NCBI GenBank assembly: GCA_021795095.1
Contig: JAJYPU010000035.1
Span: forward strand, 1 to 14,773
Direction of reading: 5' to 3'
DNA from: Actinomycetes bacterium
GTDB lineage: Bacteria; Actinomycetota; Acidimicrobiia; Acidimicrobiales; RAAP-2
DNA: 14,773 nt
Positions within the stretch are counted from its first letter, which is position 1. The number at the start of each line of letters is the position of its first letter. Both the position numbers and the translations under genes were made by a program. The notes below the pieces were generated by a model that ran no database searches, was not told where the DNA came from, and worked only from the letters and a program-made list of their open reading frames with translations. This document shows positions 1 to 7,141 of the stretch, piece after piece.

Positions 1-445
1 CACCCCTCTTCGAGTCGGACCAGTTCTTTAGGACCCTCGCCACGTCGACGGAGGCGCACTCGAAGACGTCACCGGGGACCTCGTGGCGCCGGGCGAGACC
101 CCGGGTGCCGTCGTCGTTCACCGGCGAGGAGTCGAGCTGGCCGTTCTTCCAGGCGTTCATCTCGTTGACGAAGGAGACCCACGACCACGAGAGACTGGAG
201 CGTCGTGGTCCGGCGGAGAGATCCTTCTCGGCCGCGCGTTGATCGAGGTTCTCCTTCACCCGGGCCAGGTGGTGGTTGAAGGCGAAGCGCCGCGCGCCGG
301 CGCACTTGGCGAAGAGTGTGCGCTGCTCCTCGGTGGCATCGAGCGCGAACTGGAAGGTCACCGCCCGGGAGAGCACCTGACCGGTGTGTGAGACGAGAGG
401 GCCACCCTTGGTCCGTGTCGACGTGGTGGTAGTGGTCTCGTCCAC
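1..445 (-). CDS. tnpB: TnpB-family transposon nuclease, N-terminal part (runs off left edge)
   Basis: Reading the minus strand gives an open frame from a GTG at 445 down to base 1 with no stop, so the C-terminus, including the RuvC catalytic domain and any omega-RNA, lies outside the window. The frame shows the usual TnpB N-terminus: a beta-strand segment VTFQFALDATEEQ, then GARRFAFNHHLARVKENLDQR, and near the edge ARVLKNWSDSKRG. These match the order seen in IS607/IS605-type TnpB proteins of actinomycetes (family knowledge, not a search). TnpB is an RNA-guided DNA endonuclease that helps retain the transposon. The start is uncertain: GTG 445 is preceded by TACCGT seven bases upstream, but GTG 376 and GTG 361 would also leave the core intact. 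An in-frame TAA at 470-472 limits any further extension. No recombinase or TnpA partner is visible upstream, so the gene is either stand-alone or a leftover. Confidence 0.82.
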   Translation of the reverse strand, partial: MDETTTTTSTRTKGGPLVSHTGQVLSRAVTFQFALDATEEQRTLFAKCAGARRFAFNHHLARVKENLDQRAAEKDLSAGPRRSSLSWSWVSFVNEMNAWKNGQLDSSPVNDDGTRGLARRHEVPGDVFECASVDVARVLKNWSDSKRG

Positions 446-452
446 GCAGAGG

Positions 453-458
453 ACGGTA
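453..458 (-). promoter_or_regulatory. possible -10 element for leaderless tnpB
   Basis: On the minus strand TACCGT sits seven bases before the GTG at 445. This fits the TANNNT pattern of actinobacterial -10 boxes and would start transcription at or next to the start codon. No Shine-Dalgarno sequence precedes this GTG. The support is by analogy with the better-spaced examples elsewhere in the window. Confidence 0.3.
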
Positions 459-465
459 TCGATCA

Positions 466-476
466 GGTGTTACACC
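466..476. repeat. short perfect inverted repeat upstream of tnpB
   Basis: GGTGT-T-ACACC is a perfect palindrome with five-base arms and a one-base centre. It lies just upstream of the possible tnpB -10, in the 95-base gap between tnpB and the transposase relic. It could be part of the element end or an operator, but arms this short can arise by chance. Confidence 0.25.
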
Positions 477-523
477 GCATTGATGCGCGCGTGGAAATAG
501 ACACACGCTCTTACCTTGTGATC

Positions 524-538
524 AAACCCTTCGGGCTT
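524..538 (-). terminator. weak hairpin after the transposase relic
   Basis: On the minus strand AAGCCC-GAA-GGGTTT can fold into a six-pair stem (one G-T pair) with a three-base loop, directly after the stop codon of the transposase relic. It has no run of T after it. It may be a weak terminator or part of the old element end. Confidence 0.25.
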
Positions 539-540
539 CG

Positions 541-1469
541 TCACGCTGCTTTCTTAACCACCGGATAACGAGTTCTTGGTGGTTTCTGAGTGCCCTTGGG
601 ACATCCGGGACCTGGCTTGGTGAATTTCGGTGGATGCGCTGGAGTACCGATCTGTGCACGCAGTCGGGAAAATCCCCGGCGAACCCTCACGGGGCTGAGT
701 CGCGAAGGGTGACGGTGCTTCTCCCAGGCCAGTCGCTGGTCCTCAACGAGTCCGCGAGCAAGACGAAGCTGGGTGTAGGCCGCGAGAACGAGCCACGTCC
801 AGCGTTCGACCTGCTCGGGTGTTCGCAGGGCCGGCGTGGTCCAGCCGAGCGTGTTCTTCACGAAGCGAAACATGTTCAATGTCGAAGCGTCGCAGGTAGG
901 CCCGCCAGCAGAGGTCCAGATCGGGCTCAGTGGGTCCCGACCACCACGGCCACAGGGTCTTCTTCACTCCCGTCGAGCGCGTAGGAAGGTGCTCCACCTC
1001 AACGCGAATGACATTGCCGCGAATGATCGGCAGCGGACTCGACGTGGCCCAGCGGCCCCGGGCCATCAGCTGGGGGTGTAGCTGGTGCCACACCCGCACG
1101 TTGACTCGTCCATAGCGCGGGTCGTGGGCGTTCAACTCCGCCGCGGGCGTGGTCCAGGTCTTGGGGTCAGAGAGGACGAAGCGATCCGTGACGCGGTGGC
1201 CGACCGCGGCCACCCGTTGGTGGGGCGGGATCGAAGTGGAACACTCGTTTGGAACTAATGCGGACGAGGGCCTGGGCGTTCACCTTTGACAGTCCGTCAC
1301 CAACGGCGATGGGGTCATAGCCCGCGTCAAAGACGAACAGCGGTGACGCGCCAGCGCCATTACCCTCTTCGAGCGTCGCCACGAGGCGAAGAACCTGGCG
1401 AATCGTGGCGTTGGTGGCGTTCTCAGCCGGCACAAGACTTACAGCCGGTTCATTTAGGTTAAAACGCAA
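541..1469 (-). pseudogene. decayed DDE transposase (IS701-like), 5' truncated, two frameshifts
   Basis: Three overlapping minus-strand frames together make one transposase. Bases 1469-1185 encode PLFVFDAGYDP, LVRISSKRVFHFDP and the GRPPRHG motif. The frame then shifts near 1185 to give RFVLSDPKTW, PRYGRVNVRVWHQLHP, LPIIRGNVIRVEVEHLP and LRRFDIEH. It shifts again at 871-876 to give MFRFVKNTLGWTTPALR, TWLVLAAYTQLRLARGL and the basic tail ending PVVKKAA at 541. This order and spacing fit an actinobacterial IS701-like DDE transposase of roughly 400-450 residues. The Asp in FDAGYDP and the Glu in DIEH are likely catalytic positions. The N-terminal part, expected to hold the first catalytic Asp, is absent. 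Both shifts look like the loss of two bases: at 872 a canonical CACATG appears to have become CATG. The gene is dead. The remnant ends close to 1440-1470, just before the resident ctaG gene. Confidence 0.85.
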
Positions 1470-1494
1470 GCTGAGCCTCCCTGCCGCCTCATCC

Positions 1495-1500
1495 TAGGAT
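1495..1500 (+). promoter_or_regulatory. -10 element, leaderless ctaG
   Basis: TAGGAT lies exactly six bases before the GTG start at 1507, the spacing expected if transcription begins on the start codon. It is embedded in a perfect ten-base palindrome, ATCCTAGGAT (1491-1500). The AGGA within it could alternatively act as a Shine-Dalgarno sequence at seven bases. I see no convincing -35 box. Confidence 0.5.
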
Positions 1501-1506
1501 GGGCGA

Positions 1507-2343
1507 GTGTTATCCGCCGTCACACCCTTCCACTGGCGCGACGTGACCCAATTAGCGCTCGAACCGGGAGCGATCGCGCTCATGGTGCTGGCGGCGGCGC
1601 TCTACGCCTGGGGCCAGCACCGAACCCCGCACTGGCCACGCAGCCGGAGTCTTTACTTCGCGCTCGGCCTGATCGTCACCTTCATCGCGACCGAGTCGTT
1701 CATTGGCCGATACGACCGGGCGTACTTCAGCGACCACATGATTCAGCACCTGGCGCTCATCATGATCGCCGGCCCACTCTTCGCTCTCGCCACGCCGCTC
1801 GACCTCGCCTACCGGGCTGGGTCTACCCGCCTGCGCGCCGCGCTCGACAGCCGACTCGTGACGTTCATCACCGAACCCATCGTCGCCTTCGCGCTCTACT
1901 TCGTCTTCATCCCGGTGTCGCACCTGACCGGCCTGTTCAACGAGATGTTGCTCCACGAGTGGATCCACCAGTTCGAGCACCTCGGATTCCTCATCGTCGG
2001 GTACCTGTTCTTTCGCGTCGCCTTCGGACTGGAACGCGGTCGGACCATCCACCCCGGTCTTCGCCTCGTCTTCGTGATGGCGGCGGTGCCCGTGGACACC
2101 TTCACGGGGCTCGCTCTCGCCATGTCCTCGCACAACCCCTTCTCGGCGTACCGGACCCTCGCCCCGATCGGTTCGACCCCGGCGTCGGTGCTCGCCAACG
2201 TGCAGTTGGGAGGGGCGATCATGTGGATCGGCGGAGACGCGCTGATGCTCCTCGCGTGCATCCCCATCGCCGTGGCGTGGGTGCGCTGGGAGACTCGACG
2301 CACCGTCGAGCTCGACGCGCGCCTCGACGCCGAGGGGCGCTGA
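1507..2343 (+). CDS. ctaG: cytochrome c oxidase assembly protein, CtaG/caa3 family
   Basis: This 278-residue integral membrane protein has about seven hydrophobic spans and the histidine-rich motifs of the caa3-type CtaG family: HMIQH at residues 77-81 and HEWIHQFEH at 140-148, followed by PVDTFTG and QLGGAIMWIGGD (213-224). Members of this family help mature the copper-containing cytochrome c oxidase in the cytoplasmic membrane. The histidines are plausible copper ligands (family inference). The GTG start at 1507 is chosen because it follows TAGGAT by six bases; the ATG at 1499 is out of frame. The gene stands alone: its TGA is one base from the convergent stop of the kinase gene. The transposase relic ends within about 40 bases upstream, so the original upstream promoter region may have been replaced. 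Confidence 0.88.
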   Translation: MLSAVTPFHWRDVTQLALEPGAIALMVLAAALYAWGQHRTPHWPRSRSLYFALGLIVTFIATESFIGRYDRAYFSDHMIQHLALIMIAGPLFALATPLDLAYRAGSTRLRAALDSRLVTFITEPIVAFALYFVFIPVSHLTGLFNEMLLHEWIHQFEHLGFLIVGYLFFRVAFGLERGRTIHPGLRLVFVMAAVPVDTFTGLALAMSSHNPFSAYRTLAPIGSTPASVLANVQLGGAIMWIGGDALMLLACIPIAVAWVRWETRRTVELDARLDAEGR

Positions 2344-2344
2344 C

Positions 2345-3382
2345 CTACAACAGGCCGGCCTCGATCGCGAGCGCCTCGAGGTCGGTCTCGGGACGGGCTC
2401 CCAGGTGCTTGATGATCTCGCCCGCGCAGAGCGACCCGAGTTCGGCCGCCTCGGCCGGGTCGGCCCCGAGCGCGAGACTGTAGAGGAAACCCGCGGCGAA
2501 CATGTCACCCGCCCCGTTCTGGTCGACGACCTCGTCGACCTCGCTCGCAGGGACCGATACAACCCCGTAGGCGGTCAAGACTTCGGCGCCCAGCGGTCCA
2601 CGGGTGACGACAGCGAGCACCCCGAGCTCGTCGAGGGCTTCGAAAGCGTGCTCAAGGCTGTCGACCTGGAACAGTGCCAGGATCTCCGCCTCGTTGGCGA
2701 GCAGCACGTCGACGTGGTTGGTCACGAGTTCTAAGAAGTCCCGCCGGTGGCGCTCCACACAGAACATGTCCGACAGGGACAACGCCACCATCGAATCGTG
2801 CTGGTGGGCGAAGTCCACCACCTTCTGGATCGCCATCTTCGCTGGTGGCAAGTCGTAGAGGTAGCCCTCGATGTAGGTGATCTCGGAACGAGCGATCAGC
2901 CGTTCATTGATGTCGGCCACGTGAAGCCGGTTCGAGGCGCCGAGGTACGTCGCCATCGTGCGCTGGGCGTCATCGGTGATGAAGACGTGGCAGCGGCCCG
3001 TCGCGCCCTCCTCGGGTGACGCGATGGCGAGGTCCAACTCCACGCCCATCGTGCGCAGGTCGTGGGTGAATCGCTCGCCGAACTCGTCGTCGGCCACCTT
3101 GCCGATGTAGCCGCACGTCCCGCCGAGCGCCGCGATCCCGGCGATGGAGTTGGCGACCGAGCCGCCCGACATCTGGATGGTCGGCCCCATCGAGGCGTAG
3201 AACGTGTCGAGTTGGTCCTCGCCGATCAACGTCATCGACGCCTTGACCAGGCCCAAGTCGTGATAGACCTCGGCCGAATCACGCGCGATGATGTCGAGCA
3301 TGGCGTTGCCGATGCCCGTCACCGCGAGCCTCGTCGGGCCCGGCTTGACGCGAAGTGAGACGGGTGTCGGAGGAGTTGTCAC
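2345..3382 (-). CDS. PfkB-family kinase, adenosine-kinase-like
   Basis: The product is a 345-residue kinase of the ribokinase/PfkB superfamily, which phosphorylates a sugar or nucleoside hydroxyl with ATP in the cytoplasm. Visible signatures are GIGNAMLD (residues 23-30) at the substrate pocket, the GGSVANS motif (73-79), the anion-hole motif DQNGAGD (287-293) with the likely catalytic base Asp293, and FAAGFL after it. The extended N-terminus and the overall layout are closest to the adenosine kinase branch, but the substrate cannot be read from sequence, so I leave out a gene symbol. The start is a GTG at 3382. There is no Shine-Dalgarno, but TACGCT lies six bases upstream, which supports a leaderless mRNA. 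The gene converges on ctaG with a one-base gap and diverges from the aminopeptidase gene across 39 bases. Confidence 0.88.
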   Translation of the reverse strand: MTTPPTPVSLRVKPGPTRLAVTGIGNAMLDIIARDSAEVYHDLGLVKASMTLIGEDQLDTFYASMGPTIQMSGGSVANSIAGIAALGGTCGYIGKVADDEFGERFTHDLRTMGVELDLAIASPEEGATGRCHVFITDDAQRTMATYLGASNRLHVADINERLIARSEITYIEGYLYDLPPAKMAIQKVVDFAHQHDSMVALSLSDMFCVERHRRDFLELVTNHVDVLLANEAEILALFQVDSLEHAFEALDELGVLAVVTRGPLGAEVLTAYGVVSVPASEVDEVVDQNGAGDMFAAGFLYSLALGADPAEAAELGSLCAGEIIKHLGARPETDLEALAIEAGLL

Positions 3383-3388
3383 TTAGCG

Positions 3389-3394
3389 AGCGTA
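3389..3394 (-). promoter_or_regulatory. -10 element, leaderless kinase gene
   Basis: Minus-strand TACGCT is followed by six bases and then the GTG at 3382. The identical hexamer with identical spacing precedes the acyl-CoA dehydrogenase gene at 10391. No ribosome-binding site is present between it and the start. Confidence 0.55.
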
Positions 3395-3407
3395 GAAGAT
3401 TTGCCTC

Positions 3408-3413
3408 TAGTGT
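3408..3413 (+). promoter_or_regulatory. possible -10 element for the aminopeptidase operon
   Basis: TAGTGT lies eight bases before the ATG at 3422, slightly longer than the six-base spacing seen at the other genes. No Shine-Dalgarno sequence is visible. It sits only 13 bases from the opposing -10 of the kinase gene, so the two polymerases would compete for the same DNA. Confidence 0.35.
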
Positions 3414-3421
3414 TTCCAACT

Positions 3422-5923
3422 ATGACTTCCTCCAACCCCTTCCGCCTGTCACGCACCGTCGTTCCCCACGCCTACCGGATCTTCTTGACCCCCGACCTCG
3501 CCGCGGCGAACTTCGTCGGGCGCGTCGAGATCGACGTCAACGTCACCGAGCCCGTCCAGACCGTCACCATGCACGCAAAGAACCTCGAGCTCGGTGCAGC
3601 CACCCTCACGAGCCAGGGGACGAGCCATCGCTCCAACGTCCCGACCTTCGACCACACCTACGAGACGGTCTCCTTCGCCTTCCACGAGACGCTCCCCGTC
3701 GGCCCGGCGACCATCGAGATCGCCTTCACCGGCGTGCTCAACGACCAGCTCTCGGGCTTCTACCGCTCCACTTACACCGATGACGCCGGCGTCATCCACA
3801 CGATCGCGACCACGCAGTTCGAGCACTCCGACGCCCGTCAGGCCTTCCCGTGCTGGGACGAGCCGTCCTTCAAGGCCACCTACCAGGTGAACCTGACCGT
3901 GCCGAGCCACCTCGCGGCGATCTCGAACTCACCCGAGATCGAGAACATCGACCTCGGCAACGGCCAGCGCTCCGTGCGCTTCGCCCCCACCATGGTGATG
4001 TCCACGTATCTCGTCGCCTTCGTGGTGGGGCCGTTCGAGTTCACCGACGCCGTCAACGTCGATGGTGTGCCGTTGCGTGTGGTCTACCCCATGGGCAAGG
4101 GCGACCTCACGGCGCTCGCCCTCGAGGCCGGGGCCTTCGCGCTGCGCTTCTTCGGTGAATACTTCGCGATCCCCTACCCCGGTGAGAAGCTCGACATGGT
4201 CGCGATCCCCGACTTCGCCTTCGGCGCGATGGAAAACCTCGGCTGCGTGACCTATCGCGAGACTGCCCTGCTCGTGGACCCGGCGCGGGCCACCAACGCC
4301 GAGATCCAGCGCGTCGCCGAGGTCGTGCACCACGAGATCGCCCACATGTGGTTCGGTGACCTGGTCACGATGGAGTGGTGGGAGGGCATCTGGCTGAACG
4401 AGGCTTTCGCGACCTTCATGCAGCTGATCTGCACCAACGCCTTCCGTCCGCAGTGGCACATCTGGACCGACCAGGCCGTCCTGCGCGACCTCGCGATGCA
4501 CATCGACGGCCTCGCGACGACCCGTCCGATCGAGTACGAGGTCATCTCCCCCGAGGACACCCAGGGCATGTTCGACGCGCTCACCTACGAGAAGGGTGGC
4601 TCAGTGCTGCGCATGCTCGAGCAGTACCTGGGTGAGAAGACGTTCCGCGACGGCATCCGCCACTATCTGGCCAAGCACAGTTACGCCAACACGGTCACCA
4701 GCGACCTGTGGGACGCCCTCGAGACCGTTTCGGGCCACCCGGTGCGCGAGATGATGGACACGTGGATCCTCCAGGGGGGCCACCCGATGGTGACCCTCGC
4801 CAACGGCCAGCTCAGCCAGGCGCCCTTCGTCTTCGCAGACCCCGCGCACAAGGGGGCGATCGGCGACCACTGGCTCGTACCGGTGCTGACGCGTTCACTT
4901 GAGGGTGGCGAAGCATCGCACCACCTGCTGCGCGATGAACCGATCGCGGTGACCGACGCCGCGCCGGTCGTCGTGAACGCCGGCGGCTCGGGATTCTTCC
5001 GATCGCGCTACGGCTCGACCGAACTGGCGGCACTCGCGCCGCGGATCGGCGAGCTCGACGAGCTCGAGCGCGCCACGGTGGTGGCCGACGCGTGGGCGCT
5101 CTTGTTCGCGAGCCAGATCACGTGGCGCGACTTCGCCGTCGTCGCCTCGGGACTGGGCGACCAGGACGAGCCGACGACCTGGAGCTTCGTCGCGACCGCC
5201 ATCGACATGGTGCACCGCGCCCTGAAAGGGGCTGCGCGTGAGGCCCTCGAGGGCGAGGTGCGCCGACTCGTCGAGCCCCAGTTCACACGGCTCGGCTGGG
5301 ACCAGCGCGAGGGCGAGGGACCCCTCACCAGCCAGTTGCGCGCGATCGTGATCGGATTGCTCGGTACCACCTGCCACGACGCCGACATCCGCGACGAGGC
5401 CCGTCGGCGCTTCGAATCTGGTCCCGTCGACGGCGACCTCGCACCCGTGATCCTGCGGATCGTGGCTGACCAGAACCGGCCCGGTGACTACGACACGTTC
5501 CTCGAGCGCTACCGCCAGGCGCCGTCACCCCAGGAGTCCATCCGATTCCTATTCGCCCTCAGCGCGTTCAGTGACGAGACGATCGCCCTCGACGCGGCCG
5601 AGCGCTGCTTCAGCGAGTTCCGAAGCCAAGACGCACCCCTCGTCTTGCCCCACCTCATGCGCAACGAGACGACCGGTCCCGCCGTATGGCGCTACCTCGC
5701 CAGTCGCTGGGACGACGCCCTGGCCCGGTTCTCGCCGAGCCACTACGCCCGTCTCGCGTCGGGCGTGCCGACGTTCATCAACGACCCAGCACTCGCCGAC
5801 GAGGTCGAGGCGTTCCACCACGCCCACCCGGTGGTCGGGGGCTACCCCGCGACCGTGGAGCAGCAGCTCGAGCGCATGCGCATCGGCCTGACTTTCGCCG
5901 CCGCGATCCGAACGCAGTTCTAG
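3422..5923 (+). CDS. pepN: M1-family zinc aminopeptidase (PepN-like)
   Basis: This 833-residue cytosolic metalloprotease removes N-terminal amino acids from peptides. All hallmarks are present: the substrate-side segment QFEHSDARQAFPCWDEP (about residue 132), the exopeptidase motif GAMEN (268-272), the zinc site HEIAH (304-308) with the third ligand Glu327 in WLNEAF, and the transition-state tyrosine Tyr389 in TYEKGG. The N-terminal beta domain takes up roughly the first 190 residues, the thermolysin-like catalytic domain extends to about 440, and a helical ERAP1-like C-terminal domain fills the rest. Length is normal for the family. I chose ATG 3422 (MTSSNPFRLSR) over an upstream in-frame TTG at 3401, because the extra residues look unlike the family and overlap the promoter. 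It is the first gene of an operon; the transporter gene follows after four bases. Confidence 0.95.
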   Translation: MTSSNPFRLSRTVVPHAYRIFLTPDLAAANFVGRVEIDVNVTEPVQTVTMHAKNLELGAATLTSQGTSHRSNVPTFDHTYETVSFAFHETLPVGPATIEIAFTGVLNDQLSGFYRSTYTDDAGVIHTIATTQFEHSDARQAFPCWDEPSFKATYQVNLTVPSHLAAISNSPEIENIDLGNGQRSVRFAPTMVMSTYLVAFVVGPFEFTDAVNVDGVPLRVVYPMGKGDLTALALEAGAFALRFFGEYFAIPYPGEKLDMVAIPDFAFGAMENLGCVTYRETALLVDPARATNAEIQRVAEVVHHEIAHMWFGDLVTMEWWEGIWLNEAFATFMQLICTNAFRPQWHIWTDQAVLRDLAMHIDGLATTRPIEYEVISPEDTQGMFDALTYEKGGSVLRMLEQYLGEKTFRDGIRHYLAKHSYANTVTSDLWDALETVSGHPVREMMDTWILQGGHPMVTLANGQLSQAPFVFADPAHKGAIGDHWLVPVLTRSLEGGEASHHLLRDEPIAVTDAAPVVVNAGGSGFFRSRYGSTELAALAPRIGELDELERATVVADAWALLFASQITWRDFAVVASGLGDQDEPTTWSFVATAIDMVHRALKGAAREALEGEVRRLVEPQFTRLGWDQREGEGPLTSQLRAIVIGLLGTTCHDADIRDEARRRFESGPVDGDLAPVILRIVADQNRPGDYDTFLERYRQAPSPQESIRFLFALSAFSDETIALDAAERCFSEFRSQDAPLVLPHLMRNETTGPAVWRYLASRWDDALARFSPSHYARLASGVPTFINDPALADEVEAFHHAHPVVGGYPATVEQQLERMRIGLTFAAAIRTQF

Positions 5924-5927
5924 CGCG

Positions 5928-6518
5928 ATGTCCGTGGGCACGTTCTTCGGGATCATGGTCCTCATGTTCCTGTTGGAACTGCCCGACAAGACGATGGTCG
6001 CGACCATCGTGATGTCGACGCGAGCCCGACCCTGGTCCATCGTGATGGGCGCCTCGGCCGGGTTCGTCGTCCAGATGGGCATCGCCGTCGCCGCGGGCAG
6101 CGCCTTGACGTTGCTGCCTGCGCGACCCAAGGAGTTCGTCGTCGCGGCACTGTTCCTCGGTGGCGCGGCCTACCTGCTGTTCGTCCCCGAGAAGGTCGAG
6201 GAGCGCGAGGGTGAGCGCGAGGGTGAGCGCGAACAGTTCGGGACACGTTGGAAGGAGGTCACCACTGCCTTTAGCGTGATCTTCCTCGGCGAGTTCGGCG
6301 ACCTCACCCAGATCCAGGCGGCCAACCTCAGCGCGAAGACGCACCAGCCCTTTGCGGTCTTCGTCGCCTCGTCCCTGGCGATGATCGCCGTCTCGTTCCT
6401 CGGCGCCTTCGGCGGACGGGCCCTGCAACGAGTCGTGCCCCTGCGCTTCATCCGCCTCGCCGGCGGCGCCGTCTTCGCCGTGCTCGGCCTCTACACGCTC
6501 GTCGAGGCGTTACGGTGA
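5928..6518 (+). CDS. GDT1/TMEM165 (UPF0016) family cation transporter
   Basis: This 196-residue membrane protein has about six predicted helices in two homologous halves. Each half carries the family signature: ELPDKT at residues 17-22 and EFGDLT at 122-127 (family consensus E-x-G-D-K/R-T/S). The family moves Mn2+ or Ca2+ in exchange for protons and in bacteria is tied to manganese efflux or homeostasis; specificity here is unknown. The first motif has Pro where Gly is usual. The central cytoplasmic loop holds a charged EREGEREGERE run (residues 92-102) made by a short DNA repeat. The ATG at 5928 comes four bases after the aminopeptidase stop and no separate ribosome site is evident, so coupled translation is likely. 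The last four bases overlap the GTG of the next gene. M1 peptidases are metalloenzymes, but a functional link is only a speculation. Confidence 0.87.
   Translation: MSVGTFFGIMVLMFLLELPDKTMVATIVMSTRARPWSIVMGASAGFVVQMGIAVAAGSALTLLPARPKEFVVAALFLGGAAYLLFVPEKVEEREGEREGEREQFGTRWKEVTTAFSVIFLGEFGDLTQIQAANLSAKTHQPFAVFVASSLAMIAVSFLGAFGGRALQRVVPLRFIRLAGGAVFAVLGLYTLVEALR
6201..6233 (+). repeat. 12-base tandem repeat inside the GDT1-type gene
   Basis: GAGCGCGAGGGT occurs at 6201-6212 and 6213-6224, followed by a partial third copy to 6233. It encodes Glu-Arg-Glu-Gly units in the loop between the two transporter halves. As the unit is a multiple of three bases, copy-number change would keep the frame. Confidence 0.9.
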
Positions 6519-7141
6519 CCTTCGAGGAGCGGCTCGTGCTGGCCGAGACGGTGAACGGCTTCATGCCACCCGACGAGGGTCTCGCGCTCGCACACTACGG
6601 GCTCGAACGCGCCGCCGCGGTGCCGGGTGGGACCTGGCTGGAGGTCGGCGCGTGGTGCGGCAAGTCAGCGGTCTACCTCGGCGCAGCGGCCGCCACCCGT
6701 GCGAGTGTGCTCTATTCGCTCGATCACCACCGCGGCAGTGAAGAGAACCAGGTCGGCTGGACGCATCACGACCCCGCCCTCGTCGACCCGCTCGACGGCC
6801 GCCTCAATACGTTGCCGTCCTGGCAGCGCACGATCGCCTCCGCCGGGCTCGAAGAGACCGTCATCGGACTCGTCGGGCCCTCGAGCGTCATCGCAGCCCA
6901 CTTCGCCCAGCCGCTCGACCTGCTCTTCATCGATGGCGGTCACGGTCACGACATCGCGTGGGCCGACTATGAGGCGTGGACGCCCAAGGTCGTCCCCGAC
7001 GGTCTGCTGCTCATCCACGACGTCTTCCCCGACCCCGCCGACGGTGGTCGACCGCCCTACGAGATCTACTGCGCCGCCCTCGCCGGGCGTTTCGTCGAAC
7101 TCGACGCGGTCGGCTCGCTTCGGGTACTACGCGCCCGCTGA
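6515..7141 (+). CDS. class I SAM-dependent methyltransferase (Methyltransf_24-like)
   Basis: The 208-residue product has the Rossmann methyltransferase layout of the Methyltransf_24 type: glycine motif WLEVGAWCGKSA (residues 41-52), an acidic strand end SLDHHRG (68-74), and the metal- or substrate-side motif DLLFIDGGHGHD (135-146) followed by GLLLIHDVFPD. It would transfer a methyl group from S-adenosylmethionine to an unidentified acceptor, probably in the cytoplasm. The GTG start overlaps the previous stop as GTGA, so it is the third, translationally coupled gene of the aminopeptidase operon. Its 3' end overlaps by 15 bases with the opposing toroid-protein gene. Proteins of this type often lie near glycosyltransferases, and one is present in the facing operon, so it may act in the same pathway although transcribed from the other strand. 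The acceptor cannot be told from sequence. Confidence 0.8.
   Translation: MTFEERLVLAETVNGFMPPDEGLALAHYGLERAAAVPGGTWLEVGAWCGKSAVYLGAAAATRASVLYSLDHHRGSEENQVGWTHHDPALVDPLDGRLNTLPSWQRTIASAGLEETVIGLVGPSSVIAAHFAQPLDLLFIDGGHGHDIAWADYEAWTPKVVPDGLLLIHDVFPDPADGGRPPYEIYCAALAGRFVELDAVGSLRVLRAR

Noticed and set aside
69..506. 145-residue minus-strand open frame in the tnpB region
   Set aside because: It is Arg-rich and motif-free; the neighbouring frame on the same strand gives a recognisable TnpB N-terminus.
1552..2562. 336-residue open frame on the minus strand opposite ctaG
   Set aside because: It is Arg/Glu/Asp-rich without any domain signature and lies antisense to a clear membrane protein and across the kinase 3' end; long antisense frames are common in GC-rich DNA.
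3401..3421. TTG start seven codons upstream for the aminopeptidase
   Set aside because: It would place the start within the promoter region and adds residues unlike the family; ATG 3422 is preferred.
5778..6428. 216-residue minus-strand open frame
   Set aside because: It is antisense to the aminopeptidase end and the GDT1-type gene, with a composition typical of shadow frames.
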